Shown: positions 12,101 to 23,866 of the stretch, one piece after another | How the letters are laid out: every line of letters starts with the position of its first letter | Numbering within the stretch: the stretch's first letter is position 1 | Assembly: GCA_021613535.1 (NCBI GenBank) | Contig: CP075496.1 | Location: 9,796,001 to 9,860,000, forward strand | Origin: Adineta vaga | Lineage: Eukaryota; Rotifera | Direction of reading: 5' to 3' | DNA length: 64,000 nt | Notes under the pieces: model-generated | Told to the model about the DNA's origin: nothing | Database searches by the model: none | The model's input: the letters and a program-made list of their open reading frames with translations, nothing else | Translations under genes and position numbers: made by a program

Positions 12101-12747
12101 ATTAAGATGTATCTAGATAACACTATAATTATAACTATTGGGTCGATGTTAGTTTTGTGGAAAAAAAAAGAAATTCTTTGGCAGTTGTTTTTCTTTTCGT
12201 TTTTGTGTTATACTATCTCAAATAAATTTCAATCCAAATTATTCTTGAATAGGCGATGGATATTGTATTATGAAATTTGTATCATAGAAACTGGATTATA
12301 TGTTGTTTTATTGTTTTTTTAGTTTAAGCATCGACCATGACAAATAGTACGTCTATTTGATAAGAATTATTTCGTATCTGAAATCAAACATCATTTAGGT
12401 CAATATACTAAAGCAAGATTTCATGTCACTATGGATTTATTGATTAAATCACTATGTAGTATAAGATATAGTTAATTCTCTTTTAGAAATTTAATCTTTA
12501 TATCAGCTAAAGTTAACTGAAGAAAGCATAATCATTTTCAAATAAGATTTATAGGTATTTGTGATTTGAGTTAAGTATGAGGCATACTATTAGTGTATAC
12601 ATATATATATATATACATGGAAAGAGAGAAATTGATTATTGTACAAAAAAAGCTGATGTCATTTTTTGTTTTTATGAAACTAATTAATGCGAGATGGAAA
12701 TCACAAGAAATTAATTGTATCAGTTTTATTTCTGTATTTTTTTGTAG
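12101..12747. other. Intergenic between FG-GAP paralogues
   Basis: Contains a short (TA)n run at 12600-12615. A splice-acceptor-like TTTTTTTGTAG sits directly before the next ATG, so an untranslated or short coding exon of the next gene may lie here. Confidence 0.4.
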
Positions 12748-14531
12748 ATGGCTAATTCCAACAGAAACCTTCGAGAAAAAATCAAGTTAAAACGTGTCAT
12801 TATTCCTATTGTTGTTACTGTTATAATCATCATTGCTGTGACAATTACATTAGCCGTGGTTCTAACAAGAAAAAAAGATACAACAGACAGTGCTACATCT
12901 TCTACTACGTCAAAAGTATTATCGACTACAGTACCTTCTGTCTCAACAGATATAACACCTAATACTACAAAAATAATACCAACGGCGGTAACATCAATTG
13001 TAACTACAACAACGGGATATACGAAATCATCAGGCACAACGAGAACAACAACAGCAACAGTAGGTATAACAACAACAACAGCAGCAGGTACAGCAACAAC
13101 AACAGCAGCAGCAGGTACAGCAACAACAACATCAGCAGCAGGTATAGCAACAACAACAACAACAACAACAGCACTAGTAATAGGTACAGAAACAACAACA
13201 GCAACAGCAGGTATAGCAACAACAGCAACAGCAGTAGCAGCAACTATGTCATCAACAACAGGAAATGCAATTAATACAGCAGAAACGATAATCACATCAA
13301 GCGCACCAGAAACAACAATGGCACAAGGTATAGTAGGAAATAGAGTATTAACTTTCATCCATGCATAATACTATAGGAAACGAATGTGTTTTTTTTTAAA
13401 TTAATCGAATTCTAGTATTTAAATCTTATTCATATATTTGTACAGGTTTCATGATATAAAAAATTTCTTTTGTTTCTTTTTATAGACTTATGCTTAACAC
13501 CAATATTTCATAAAAAGTATGATTCTTCGGATACTTTCTTGAGATTTATGAAAATAGCCGACATAGATGGAGACAACTACGATGATATTATCATATCCAA
13601 TGTGTTTGGACCAACAATTAAAATTTTAACGAATGATCGTAATGGTCAATTTGTAAACGAAACGGTTTACCAAGGCAGTGTTACAGCAGGTGAAATTATC
13701 ATAGGCAATGTTGATAATGATCGATCTGTTGATATTATTGCGATGAGTATATATTCAAACGATATCGGATTGTATTTTAGTAGTATTGATGGTACATTTT
13801 CTTCTGAACGAGTTTTTTCAATTCCTTCAGATCCATCTGATCTCATCTTAGCTAATATCTATGGTGATGATAAAAATGAGCTTATTGTCATCTATGCTGA
13901 AGGTAACACAACTGATGTTTTCTCTTATGATGCAGATGATATATTTACTAATCGTACGACATATTTAACTCAACCTCGGACTTTGCGTGTTCAAGCAGCT
14001 GATATGAATAATGACACAAGATTAGATATTGTTATTGGTCATAGTACAGGTGACATTAGCATACTTATTAACAATGATGATGGTAGTTTTACGAATCAAA
14101 CAATCTTCTCGAGTGAAGTTGTTCCACGCTATTTTGAAATTGCTGACATGAATAATGATGGCTATCCTGATATTATCTATGGAGATTTTTCAAATAAATA
14201 TCATATTTTATTTAATCGAGGTTATGATTCTGGGCCAGAAGTCGTTCATTATGAAACAACTTATAAAGAATACTCTTTGGATATTGCAGATATGAATAAT
14301 GATGGGAGATTAGATATTATTTTCGTAGACAACGACAATAACAGTCTTGGAATTGGCTTTAATACAGGCGAAGAAACATTCATTTATCGATCAGCTCCAC
14401 TTATTTTTCCATCGACTAACCAAACTTTTGCAATAAACTATGCAAGAGCATTCGACATCAATAATGATCATCGCATGGAAATTATTCTACACAGTGAAAC
14501 AGAAATTCTTGCATACTCAATTACTTGTTAA
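12748..14531 (+). CDS. Type II membrane protein, long Thr/Ala stalk and FG-GAP repeats
   Basis: Two exons, 12748-13327 and 13486-14531, join in frame to 541 aa. Basic N-terminus (NLREKIKLKR), one TM helix (VIIPIVVTVIIIIAVTITLAVV), then about 150 residues almost entirely Thr, Ala, Ser and Gly, a probable O-glycosylated stalk encoded by ACA/GCA-rich near-tandem repeats. The ectodomain has FG-GAP units with Ca loops: DIDGDNYDDIII, DNDRSVDIIA, DMNNDTRLDIVIG, DMNNDGYPDIIYG, DMNNDGRLDIIFV. It ends in LAYSITC. An AATAAA-type signal lies about 110 bases past the stop (14639). The TM/stalk/propeller plan matches the upstream gene, but the stalk is much longer. An upstream exon is possible because an acceptor-like sequence abuts the ATG. 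Confidence 0.85.
13021..13330 (+). repeat. Coding trinucleotide-rich repeat (ACA/GCA)
   Basis: Imperfect ACAACAACAGCAGCAGGTAC-like units encode Thr/Ala tracts with periodic Gly-Thr or Gly-Ile. Long open frames on the opposite strand here (poly-Leu, poly-Val) are artefacts of the repeat. Length polymorphism is expected. Confidence 0.8.
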
Positions 14532-15317
14532 CAATAACGAAATATTCATCTAATCTTCTATTATTCCGTGATTTGTTTTTTGATGAACTTGAAGAATTTT
14601 CATTTTTTTCTAATTATTTTAATTATATATCCTCATTTAATAAAGAAATGTGATCTTTAATTGTACAATGCATCATTTGTAATAATATTTGTAATTACCC
14701 ATGTAGAACATATGAAATTGAATAGCAAGAATCCTGTACAAAAAACAAATATTTATCAAAATACTCGATTAATTAAACGATATACCTTTCTGTTTAATTA
14801 TCTATATATTTCGCGATTTCAATATTACGATCATGTTTTTTTCGCGCTTGAATGAGTATGATAAAAATAAGTCGGAAGTCAGTCGTTTTCTCTCATAGAA
14901 AAAAAACATCGACGCAACTGCTTATTTATCTAACGGTTTGTTTTATATGATCGTCTACACTATTCAATGTCCTTCTATGTACTCTTCTTATCATTTGACT
15001 CATTCCATTTGTACAACGAAAGAATGAAAAAAGAAGAAGAAGAAGAAGAAGACATTTAGACATACAATATTATCTTTGTTTACAGATTAAATATACATTG
15101 ATAGGTAAAACATACTCACATGTGTGCATCTATTTGTTCTTTTAGAACGAACAAACGAAAAGCGAAAAAGAAAGTTAAGAACGAATAAATATACCTAAAA
15201 AAGATAAGCAATAAGAAAAAAATAATACCTTATTGAATTACAATCTATATATGATTCAACGAAATATCAATAATGAATAATACAATAGCTAAGTAAGTTT
15301 TCATTTTCAATAGAACA
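14532..15317. other. Intergenic with (AAG)n microsatellite
   Basis: A short (AAG)n tract occurs at 15030-15051. No coding frame is supported. It holds the 3' end of the FG-GAP gene and the promoter of the mucolipin gene. Confidence 0.45.
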
Positions 15318-17648
15318 ATGTCTTGGTCATATATCTTATCAATTTTTCGTAGAATTACAAGTAGAAATAAACGAGATGGAATGCCATTACTTGATATAGC
15401 ACTTGAAGAACCAACAGATGGGAACATTTCAATAGACATCCCTATTGTTCAAATTGAACAACCATCAAACGTCGTTACTAATGGAAATTGTCCACATAAT
15501 GATGCAAGATATTTACGAGCAAAATTACGATATTTTTTCATGTCACCATGCTGGAAATGGCATCTAAAACGACAATTTCCATGGAAAGCTTGGTTTCAAT
15601 TTATAAAAATTATCATCGTTACTGCACAAGTACGTAGAAAGGAAGAAGATTGTTATCAATGATAAATTTCAATCTTTCTAGTTAATATTATTTGGTATTG
15701 AGAGACAAACCCATGTGATATTTGTATCTGAAAGTAATATAACATTTCATCATTTATTTGTACGCGATTGGAGTTCAAGTTTGGAAACATTACCATATCC
15801 ACGTGCATCAGGAGATTTTGCTGTTTATACTGAAGATGAATTTTTCGATTCAATTAATTATTCTATTCGTCGTGTAAGTGAAAGATTCTTTTAAGAAAAT
15901 TCATTTTACTTGTTTGTTTATAGTTTAACAATCTAAACAATCTATCCCTAGGTTTATTTGATTTTCATGATCATTCGATACATAATTCATCGACAATGGA
16001 CAATGATACAAGTGAACGTTTTATTACTTTATGTCTCAATCGTTTTAAAACCTGTCGAATTGATCCAAGTTCACATGCTTATGTTTTAAATAGTGAGATT
16101 GAAGATGGTAAATAGACGAGAATTTTCAATTCTAATGTTTCCAAAGAGATTTTTATTCTTATTTAGTTTGTTTCAAATTTAATGCAACAGATGATTTTGA
16201 TGTTAAACAATATTTATTACGTGAACATAATGAAACAATTAGTTACTGTGGATTGAATCTTTTAACACTTGAATTTGCTCTTCATGCAATTCAATTAAAG
16301 AATCAAAAACCATTTAGTTTACCAGATTGTTATCATTTTTTAATTAAAGTACGTCTTTCTTTTTTGTTTTTTTTTCTTCAAAGGAAACTTTTTCATTTTC
16401 ATTTAGATTACATTTGATAATAATGCACGAACAGGAAAGATTCGTCAACATTTAGATTCTCAAGCACATTTTCGTATATGTAATCGACAAATAATTGATC
16501 ATAGTTCGGGTTGGACATTTATTCGACGAGATCTATTTATTCTTTTTGATAGCATAGTATTACTTATTACTATTATTTCATTTATTCTTTGTGTAAGATC
16601 ATTATGGTATGGACATCGTTTATGTAAAGAAATTCGATTATTTTATTCAGAGAAACGATCCGAAGAAAAACCATTGACGTGGAAAGAATTACAAGTTTTC
16701 TATTCATTTTGGTATATTTTAATGATATTAACGGATCTTATGGTTATTTCAGGAACAGTGATTAAAATTGAAATATTATGCAAAGTAATTGAAGAGAATT
16801 TCTTCTGCATAAATACGAAAGTTTTATTAAATAGATTACAGATCAATATAATACAGCTGGTTTATTACTTGGTTTAAGTAGTCTTCTATCTTGGATTAGT
16901 TTTCTTCGTTATTTATCATTCTTTCGTAAATATAATGTAATGAATTGAAAATTTCTGAAAGATAATTATAAAAAAACATTGAATATCTTTTTAGCTCTTA
17001 TTTATTACGATTCAAAAATCATTACCATTAATACTTCGTTTTCTATTCTGTGCAATGATTATTTATTGTGGTTTTATGTTCTGTGGTTGGATTGTTTTAG
17101 GTCCATATCATTCGAAATTTCGAACATTATCAACAACATTTGAGACCCTGTTTGGATTAATTAATGGTGATGATATGTATACAACATTTGCTAATATTGA
17201 AACGGAATCGATTTATATCTGGCTGTTTTCGGAAATATATCTATATTCATTTTCATGTTTGTTCATTTTTGTTGTTTCAAGTTTAATTATTGCATTGATT
17301 ATTGATGGTTATGAAACAGTTAAAGTAAACAAAAACTAAATGAAGAAAAAAAGATATTTGAATTTCTTTTTATAGAAATATTACGTAAATGGATTTCCTA
17401 AAAGTCGACTACGACAATTTAGTGAAGAAGATATTTCTGAACTTTCAACAGATCAAAATTGGCAAGATTTAACAACAGCTATTCGATCACGATCCGTCTG
17501 TTTTCCATGTTGTTTTAAATCGTAAGTGAGAAATGTAATGATTATCAACAAAACAATGATTTCTATTTTTTCTTTCAGTCCAAAAGGACTTACAGAAATG
17601 GCAGCAAGAGATACATATCTTGTTCGAAATCTAAGTACATTTAGTTAA
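15318..17648 (+). CDS. MCOLN: Mucolipin-type TRP cation channel (TRPML)
   Basis: Nine exons: 15318-15629, 15682-15873, 15924-16107, 16167-16348, 16407-16784, 16835-16936, 16995-17324, 17376-17521, 17579-17648. They join in frame to 631 aa, near the ~580 of animal mucolipins. The N-terminal LRAKLRYFFMSPC followed by PWKAWFQFIKI is the mucolipin signature before TM1. A large luminal loop follows, with FKFNATDDFDV. Exon 7 holds the selectivity filter LINGDDMYTTFA, matching the NGDDMF motif of TRPMLs, just before S6. The C-terminus is short and basic. Family knowledge: a PI(3,5)P2-gated Ca/Fe/Zn release channel of lysosomes and late endosomes. All introns are about 50 bases with GT-AG ends. Confidence 0.93.
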
Positions 17649-18183
17649 ATAAAAATCTATCAGGTATTTTGCATTCATACATGCTGCTATGTAAACTGTC
17701 AGGATATGAATATCGTTATATCGTATTATTTCTTGTTTAGTGTTTGGAATTGACAATTCAATTTTATCGTTATCAAATTCATATATGAACGTGGTTTTAT
17801 TTTAATCTTTACTTACAAAGACTGTCTGCATTTTTTTTATTAATGTGATTTTGTACAATCGAAATAAATAAATAAATTTTTGATACAATATGTATATCCT
17901 TCTTCTGACATATTCGAATAGATGAAACTTTAGTAATAGTTGGTCATATTAAATTAGGAAATTTATGTCGATGATTTGAATCAATATTTTCTAAAAGATA
18001 AAAGGCTATGTGTTATCGATACGACAGATTTAAGAGAAATGTACTTTTAATGTTTTACTATTGAGCAAATAATGTCGCGATTATTATCGAATGATTTATT
18101 TTCAACGTATTATTGACAATTTCATTATGACAAACTAATGTTTCATATAACATTACATTTACAGTTCAATCAAATCTAATAAT
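17649..18183. other. Intergenic
   Basis: Polyadenylation-type AATAAATAAATA is near 17866. Otherwise AT-rich with no gene. Confidence 0.4.
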
Positions 18184-19152
18184 ATGTCTTCATCATCTTC
18201 CGTTCCGACAATAACGTTAAATCTAATCATTATTCATTTGTATCGTTTCGGTGGTCCAATATTGATTGTCTTAGGTACAATTAGTAGTATCATAATGATT
18301 ATTTTATTTCTTCGAAAGAATTTTCATCCGTATCCTTCTTCAATCTATATTATTTGCCGAAATATTTCCAATCTTTTCTTTATTTATCTATCTATTCTTT
18401 ATGAAACATTGGCTCTTGGTTATAACATTACACCAAGTTCATCTAATCTAACATATTGTCGTTTTAGTTGTTATACAACACTTCTATTCGATATTTTAAA
18501 TCCATTTTATTTATGTTTGACATTATTTGATCGTCTTTTAGGAACATCATTCAATGTAAACATTCGTAAATATAGTACACATCAGCTTGCTTATCGATTA
18601 TCGATTTGTGGATTGATATGTTGGATCTTATTACATCTTCATGCATTATTCTTTTCGGAAATTATTCAACTCGAATCAAATATGATCTATTGTTATTTTC
18701 AACCTGGTTTATATTCAACTTTAATGACATATTATTCATTGATAATCAAAGGAATTCTTACTCCGATCGTATGTTTAACATTTGGATTACGAATAATGAA
18801 AAATTATCGTAAACGTTGTCGTCTTATATCAATTTCAAGTGTAACAATTGATGAGAAGAATTTCACTCCATTGATTCGATGTCAAGATCGTGAATTAATT
18901 TTTCTCTTACTTAAAGATATTATCATTTATATTATTTTTAGTTCATTGATGTCAATATTTTTTATTTATGAATTATTAACTGAACATCATACAAAGAATA
19001 TTGATCAACGAGAAATGGAATATTATATTCGATATTTGGGAATATTTTGTATTAGTATACCATTCTGTATTGGTTTTTATACAAATCTATTGATATCAAA
19101 AACATTTCGATGTGAAGTGAAAAATTTAATTTACTTTTCTGATCGAAAATAA
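18184..19152 (+). CDS. Rhodopsin-like GPCR
   Basis: Single-exon, 322 aa, with seven hydrophobic segments. Ser/Thr-rich short N-terminus, TM1 followed by basic LRKNFHPYPSS, a Cys before TM3, and LFDRLLG at the DRY position (DRL variant). The third inner loop is short with KNYRKRC, and a helix-8-like stretch follows TM7 (SKTFRCEVKNLI). It shares this layout with the two minus-strand GPCRs at 5978-6988 and 62136-63080 but is clearly diverged. Ligand unknown; peptide receptor-like class A is the best guess. Confidence 0.82.
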   Translation: MSSSSSVPTITLNLIIIHLYRFGGPILIVLGTISSIIMIILFLRKNFHPYPSSIYIICRNISNLFFIYLSILYETLALGYNITPSSSNLTYCRFSCYTTLLFDILNPFYLCLTLFDRLLGTSFNVNIRKYSTHQLAYRLSICGLICWILLHLHALFFSEIIQLESNMIYCYFQPGLYSTLMTYYSLIIKGILTPIVCLTFGLRIMKNYRKRCRLISISSVTIDEKNFTPLIRCQDRELIFLLLKDIIIYIIFSSLMSIFFIYELLTEHHTKNIDQREMEYYIRYLGIFCISIPFCIGFYTNLLISKTFRCEVKNLIYFSDRK

Positions 19153-19329
19153 ATTTTCTTTTTATTTGTAAATCTCGTAAAACTATAAGTTTTTTGTCGA
19201 GCACTAATATATTTATAAAAAAAAGTGATGGAAAATATGTCTTAGCGTGTTGTGTTTGTTCAGTGATTCACCATTCGTCCGAAACAAGAAATCGAACGAG
19301 AGGAACAATATCTTTGATATTAGTAAAAC

Positions 19330-19940
19330 CATAGTATTACCAAAATCATTCTGAGTATCTCATGTTTCATTGTAAGCTGTTAATTTATCTATTGCTTGAC
19401 CATAGAAAAATGATGTATCTATAGGACTAAATCCAATAGCTGTACTGAAGTTCTAAATAATATAATTCAATTAAGACGTTTTGCATCCTATAGGAAATGA
19501 ATAATTTACCTTCGAGTATCGAATTCTTCGGATGCAGCAAATGTATAATGTTCAATTGGACCTTCACTACCTGAATAGATCGAATAGAAACCAGCGTAAG
19601 CTGCTAATAATGAATTAACAATTGTTACAATTTTCCCACGGTCGGGTAATTATTTTCCAGTTTTTCGAACAAAGAAAAACGTTACTTTGGATTTAATTGC
19701 AAATGATTGATCATAATCGCTCTTTCGATTACTTCTACAATTGATTCATTAAATAATTTTGCTACATTAGCAACTTTTCTTAAATCACCTTGAGTTTTAA
19801 TAGCACCATCTGTCTTATCAGTATCAATAATACGTATTGAATCACTATTATAATCAATTGCTGTTCCAGCAGCAGCAGCATCATGTTGAGCCGAATCACG
19901 AACAATAAGCTAACCTAGATTTTTTGCATCCCCACCAATA
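19330..19940 (-). pseudogene. Unidentified degenerate protein-coding remnant
   Basis: The minus strand has coherent peptide stretches split by a shift and stops. These are VRDSAQHDAAAAGTAIDYN continuing to RIIDTDKTDGAIKTQGD and VAKLFNESIVEVIERA (about 19910-19700), a frame change near 19690 into KVTFFFVRKTGK with a stop, then IVTIVNSLLAAYAGFYSIYS and GPIEHYTFAASEEFDTR (about 19630-19515), and NFSTAIGFSPIDTSFFYGQ (about 19455-19400). Codon-like composition suggests a once real gene. I do not recognise the family. The gap at about 19455-19515 could be an intron, so only the stop/shift near 19660-19690 argues firmly for decay. Confidence 0.45.
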
Positions 19941-20369
19941 ACATTCAGATTTCATCCATTCAACATATTTTATTACAATGGCTTTCTTCAGTCATGCAAA
20001 ATATGTTGTACTTTCTTTCTCTCGATTCATTTTTTCCAACTTTTTCAAATGCTTTTCGACATCCTTTGAAGATTATAAGTTTTTTCTTTGCTCTTCTCTA
20101 TGTGCATATACCACTTCACTATATATTTGTTATCATAATTTCGGGGAAAGAAAAACGTAACAGTTTAATCTTTCACATTCGTTACCTGTGTCCGTCACTA
20201 TGTAATATTGCAAAAAACGGCGAAGCAACAGAAAAAAATTGCCGAGCAAGGATGAAATAAACAGAACAGACAAAATTTGACTGTTGGCAGTTCAGACTGC
20301 TAACGTTTTTTCGAATATTTTATACTGCATCGTGAATGCAAACGATTTATTATAAGGCAAAAATCTATC
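19941..20369. other. Intergenic upstream of ART-TPR gene
   Basis: Short overlapping frames at 19978-20260 are Phe/Ser-rich and unsupported. This is the likely promoter/5' UTR of the next gene. Confidence 0.35.
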
Positions 20370-22595
20370 ATGAACATGCATACTAGCGAGAACAAGGAAA
20401 GTATTACTCTCATATGGTTCGATCCTGCTATTGGTTCACGGAAAGATACTGAACGAACAAAAGAGCAACTCCGTCAAATCAATGATTATGTTATATTTCA
20501 TACTGAAATCAGTGAATGTATTACAGATATTCAATCAATCAGCGAGGAAAAGATTTTCTTAATTACCTCTGGTGCACATGCACCTGAATTATTAACGCAA
20601 GTGCATGCACTTTCTCAAATAGATACAATATTTATCTTTTGTATGAAAGAAACAAGATACAAGGATCTTCTTAATAAATATCCTAAAATCATCGATATTT
20701 TTATTGATCGCAAGTTGTTATGTACCTCGATTCTAGAACAGGTGAATCTAGTCAATAAACAATTAGAAACCTTTAGTTTCTTCGATCAACATCAACGAGC
20801 CATTAAAGATTTATCAAAACAATCTGGCGAATTTCTTTGGTATCAACTTTTCAAGGATTTGATTATCCATTTGCCACGAAATTTACAAGCAAGACAAGAG
20901 ATGATTGATGTATGTCGTCACTATTATCGTGGCAATTCCAAAGAACAAAAGCTTATTGATGAGTTTGAACGAGATTATCAACCTGAACTTGCAATTCAAT
21001 GGTATTCGAAGCAATCATTTGCCTATAAATTGGTCAATAAAGCTTTGAGAAGTGAAGATATCGATCAATTATATACACTCCGCATTTTTGTTAGCGATCT
21101 CGCGAAAAGTCTCGAGCGCGAACACCAAAATATGCTGCATTCTGGAGAAAAGATACTAACTGTCTTTCGTGGAGCAAAACTAACTATGGAAGATTTTGAT
21201 AAGATCATGCAAAACAAAGGTAAACTTATTTCCACAAATGGATTTTTGTCGGCAAGCCGCTCTCGTTCAAAAGCATCATCGTTTGCCAAAAATCCTAGCA
21301 GACGCGTCGATATCGTAGCAGTAGTCTTTGCTATTCAGTGTAACATTCGGGAACTAGATCAGAGTGTCATCTTTGCTGATATTTCAAAATTCAGTAAATA
21401 TCCTGAAGAAGAAGAAGTTTTGTTTGATCTTAGTGCAACCTTTCAAATTAATAGCATTGAACAAGAAGAAACATTATGGTTAATAAAAATGAGTGCATCG
21501 AATGAATCACAATCAATCACCAAACATTACCTTGATTTACAACGGAAAGAAGTGCAAGAGAAGAGTGTTCCTATATTAATTGGTAGATTGATGTACAATA
21601 GCGGGCAGTATGAGAAATCACTGAGATATTTTCAGAAATTATTAGCTGACCCTAATGGAGAAGATCTCGCATGGATTGAATTCAACATTGCTCGAGCTTT
21701 TATTTGGAAATGTGATTGGTCTAGTGCGAGAAAATGGTATGACAGCGTATATAATCGAATGATGAATGCTAAACCATCACGTCTCAAAGATTCAGCGACT
21801 GTTCTTCGTAGCATTGGTGTCATCTTACATAGACAGAGCAAATATGATGAAGCTCTCGAGCATTATCAAAGATCACTCACAATACTAGAAAAATTCTATC
21901 CCAATGGTCATCTTGACATTGCTTGGAATTTCAATTGTATTGGTTCTGTCATGCGAGCTCAACAGAAGTACGATAAAGCCATCGAATATTATCAACGAGC
22001 AATGCACATGCAAGAGAAATTTCTACCACTTGATCATGTAGATATTGCTTGGAATTTGAATAACATTGGTCGCGTCTTTCACAAACAAGAAAAATACGAT
22101 GAAGCACTGAATCTTCATCGTCAAGCACTCAAAATTCAAGAAAAGTCTTATCCTAGTGATCATTTTGTTATTGCATGGAGCCTCAACAGCATTGGTGCTG
22201 TTCTTCGAATGCAGGGGAATTCAAAGGGAGCTTTAGATCTTCATCAACGAGCACTTCGTATACAAGAGAAAATTTACGTGACTGACCATCTCGATATTGC
22301 TCATAGTCTTCATAGTATTGGTCTTGTTTATTTCGATCAACATGAATATGATCGTGCTTTAGATTATTTGGAAAGATCACTTAAAATGAAAGAACAGTTT
22401 TTGCCACATGATCATATTAAAATTGCACATAGCTTAGCAGATATTGGAGCTATTTATGAGAAAATGAACCAATCAAAACTGGCCTTAAATAATTACAAGC
22501 GTGCTCTAGCTATCTACAAACAAATTGTTCCCCATGAAAATCGTAATCGACAAAAAACTGAACAATGCATTCAGCGACTTCGTAGCAACAAATAG
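20370..22595 (+). CDS. ADP-ribosyltransferase fused to TPR repeats
   Basis: Intact single-exon gene, 741 aa. Residues 1-150 form an alpha/beta leader (ITLIWFDPAIGS, EEKIFLITSGAH) resembling a TIR-like or receiver-like fold and seen ahead of such domains in bdelloids. Residues ~160-375 are an arginine-type ADP-ribosyltransferase. The R-S-E triad is visible as VFRGAKLT (Arg), STNGFLSASRSRSKA (Ser) and EEEEVLFD (ExE), so activity is plausible. From ~400 to the end run about seven kinesin-light-chain-type TPRs of ~42 residues (KYDEALEHYQRSLTI, QEKYDEALNLHRQALKIQEK). It transfers ADP-ribose from NAD to an unknown protein, and the TPRs probably choose partners. Predicted intracellular (no signal or TM). 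A shattered relative lies at 7950-8790. Confidence 0.9.
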   Translation: MNMHTSENKESITLIWFDPAIGSRKDTERTKEQLRQINDYVIFHTEISECITDIQSISEEKIFLITSGAHAPELLTQVHALSQIDTIFIFCMKETRYKDLLNKYPKIIDIFIDRKLLCTSILEQVNLVNKQLETFSFFDQHQRAIKDLSKQSGEFLWYQLFKDLIIHLPRNLQARQEMIDVCRHYYRGNSKEQKLIDEFERDYQPELAIQWYSKQSFAYKLVNKALRSEDIDQLYTLRIFVSDLAKSLEREHQNMLHSGEKILTVFRGAKLTMEDFDKIMQNKGKLISTNGFLSASRSRSKASSFAKNPSRRVDIVAVVFAIQCNIRELDQSVIFADISKFSKYPEEEEVLFDLSATFQINSIEQEETLWLIKMSASNESQSITKHYLDLQRKEVQEKSVPILIGRLMYNSGQYEKSLRYFQKLLADPNGEDLAWIEFNIARAFIWKCDWSSARKWYDSVYNRMMNAKPSRLKDSATVLRSIGVILHRQSKYDEALEHYQRSLTILEKFYPNGHLDIAWNFNCIGSVMRAQQKYDKAIEYYQRAMHMQEKFLPLDHVDIAWNLNNIGRVFHKQEKYDEALNLHRQALKIQEKSYPSDHFVIAWSLNSIGAVLRMQGNSKGALDLHQRALRIQEKIYVTDHLDIAHSLHSIGLVYFDQHEYDRALDYLERSLKMKEQFLPHDHIKIAHSLADIGAIYEKMNQSKLALNNYKRALAIYKQIVPHENRNRQKTEQCIQRLRSNK

Positions 22596-23142
22596 ACATA
22601 TCAGATCATTGATCTCTAGACTTTTGTACGAGAACTTTTTTTACTTAAAATTAAACTTATATTAATTAAAACAAACTGTTTCAAATGTAATTGATGATAC
22701 TATCATGACATAGATATGATCATATACATTGAACTACATATAATGTATGTAGAGTCTCAACTTTTCAGCATAGAATAGTTCAGATCTCAGATAATCTGAA
22801 ACAAATTTCTCATATTTTTATCATTCCAATCGTCACACTATTATCAAATCTCTACAGAAGAGTAGGTAGCAACTATGACTACGAAATGTGTCATTAAAAA
22901 CGAGAGAACATAGATCTGTTTGCAATAAATTTGATAAAGTATCTGGTTAAATTCAAACAACAGTTGTCGTCATTCTTACTCGGTTTGATAAGAATATCTT
23001 ATGGTTTCTTTAAAATAGATTTGATGTCATGTCTCTGACGGTGATGTAATGACATCATATATTAAATAAATACCAAGGAAGTCGCCATATTGTTAACCGA
23101 TATCATCAAAAAAAGTTTGTTTTATGTTAAAAATATTTTGAA
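22596..23142. other. Intergenic
   Basis: Contains a small TGACGGTGATGTAATGACATCAT region near 23036 resembling half CRE sites. No gene. Confidence 0.35.
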
Positions 23143-23784
23143 ATGAGAAGTTTCTTTCGATCACGTCTTCCGCCACAATTAACATCATTTCAAATAACTC
23201 GATTATCCAATCAATCGAAATTATCATTCGAAGAAATTGAACATTGCTACGATCAATTTATTCTCTGTTATCCGTATGGTTATATTTCATTCAAAGATTT
23301 TCGTCTTTATTTAAAACAATTACTTTTTTATAATGGAAATGATCAATGTCAATATAATCAACTATCTAAAATGATCCTCAAGCAATTATTCTATCGATTA
23401 AATGTCAATCAAGAAAAGAAATTAAGTTTTGAAGAATTTTTTCGATTCAATACACTCATTGCTCAAGAATCAAATGAAAGTAAACTAAGATTGCTTTTAA
23501 AACTATACGATCCACAAAAGAACTATTACTATACTCAAAAAGAAATCCATCAGAATTTAAGAATTTTATTTAATCTATTCAATATATCTCTTTTAAACAA
23601 TGATTTAACTCAAAGAATAGAAACTATTCTAATAACACATCTACATTTAAATAATCGAACTGTAAAAATATGTTGGAATACATTTTGTCTCAGTCTTCTC
23701 AAACAAACGACAACCTTCGAATTATTACTATCAAACAATCCTCTGAATGATAATTCGAAGGAGATTTTAGACACATATTTTTAA
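23143..23784 (+). CDS. EF-hand protein of neuronal-calcium-sensor type, loops degenerate
   Basis: Single-exon, 213 aa. The N-terminal helix LTSFQITRLSNQSKLSFEEIEHCYDQF and YGYISFKDF match the first, usually non-binding, EF-hand of NCS/recoverin proteins. Later loops are NVNQEKKLSFEE and DPQKNYYYTQKE. Each keeps the final Glu but lacks several acidic ligands, so Ca binding is doubtful. The MRSFFRS start has no Gly2, so no myristoylation site. An AATAAA-like signal lies about 25 bases past the stop. Probable diverged calcium-sensor relative. Convergent with the hydrolase gene at 23867. Confidence 0.65.
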   Translation: MRSFFRSRLPPQLTSFQITRLSNQSKLSFEEIEHCYDQFILCYPYGYISFKDFRLYLKQLLFYNGNDQCQYNQLSKMILKQLFYRLNVNQEKKLSFEEFFRFNTLIAQESNESKLRLLLKLYDPQKNYYYTQKEIHQNLRILFNLFNISLLNNDLTQRIETILITHLHLNNRTVKICWNTFCLSLLKQTTTFELLLSNNPLNDNSKEILDTYF

Positions 23785-23866
23785 ATATTTTAAAGTCATG
23801 TTTATTGTAATAAAAACTTTAACGTTTGAAAAACACATATATGAATATTCAATGATGTGTCTTTAT

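Noticed and set aside
13004-13243. Poly-Leu frame on the minus strand
   Set aside because: Artefact of reading the antisense of the ACA/GCA repeat that encodes the Thr/Ala stalk.
12726-13358. 210-codon Val/Ala-rich minus-strand frame
   Set aside because: Mirror of the Thr-rich exon of the FG-GAP gene. The plus strand has TM helix, splice signals and a domain continuation.
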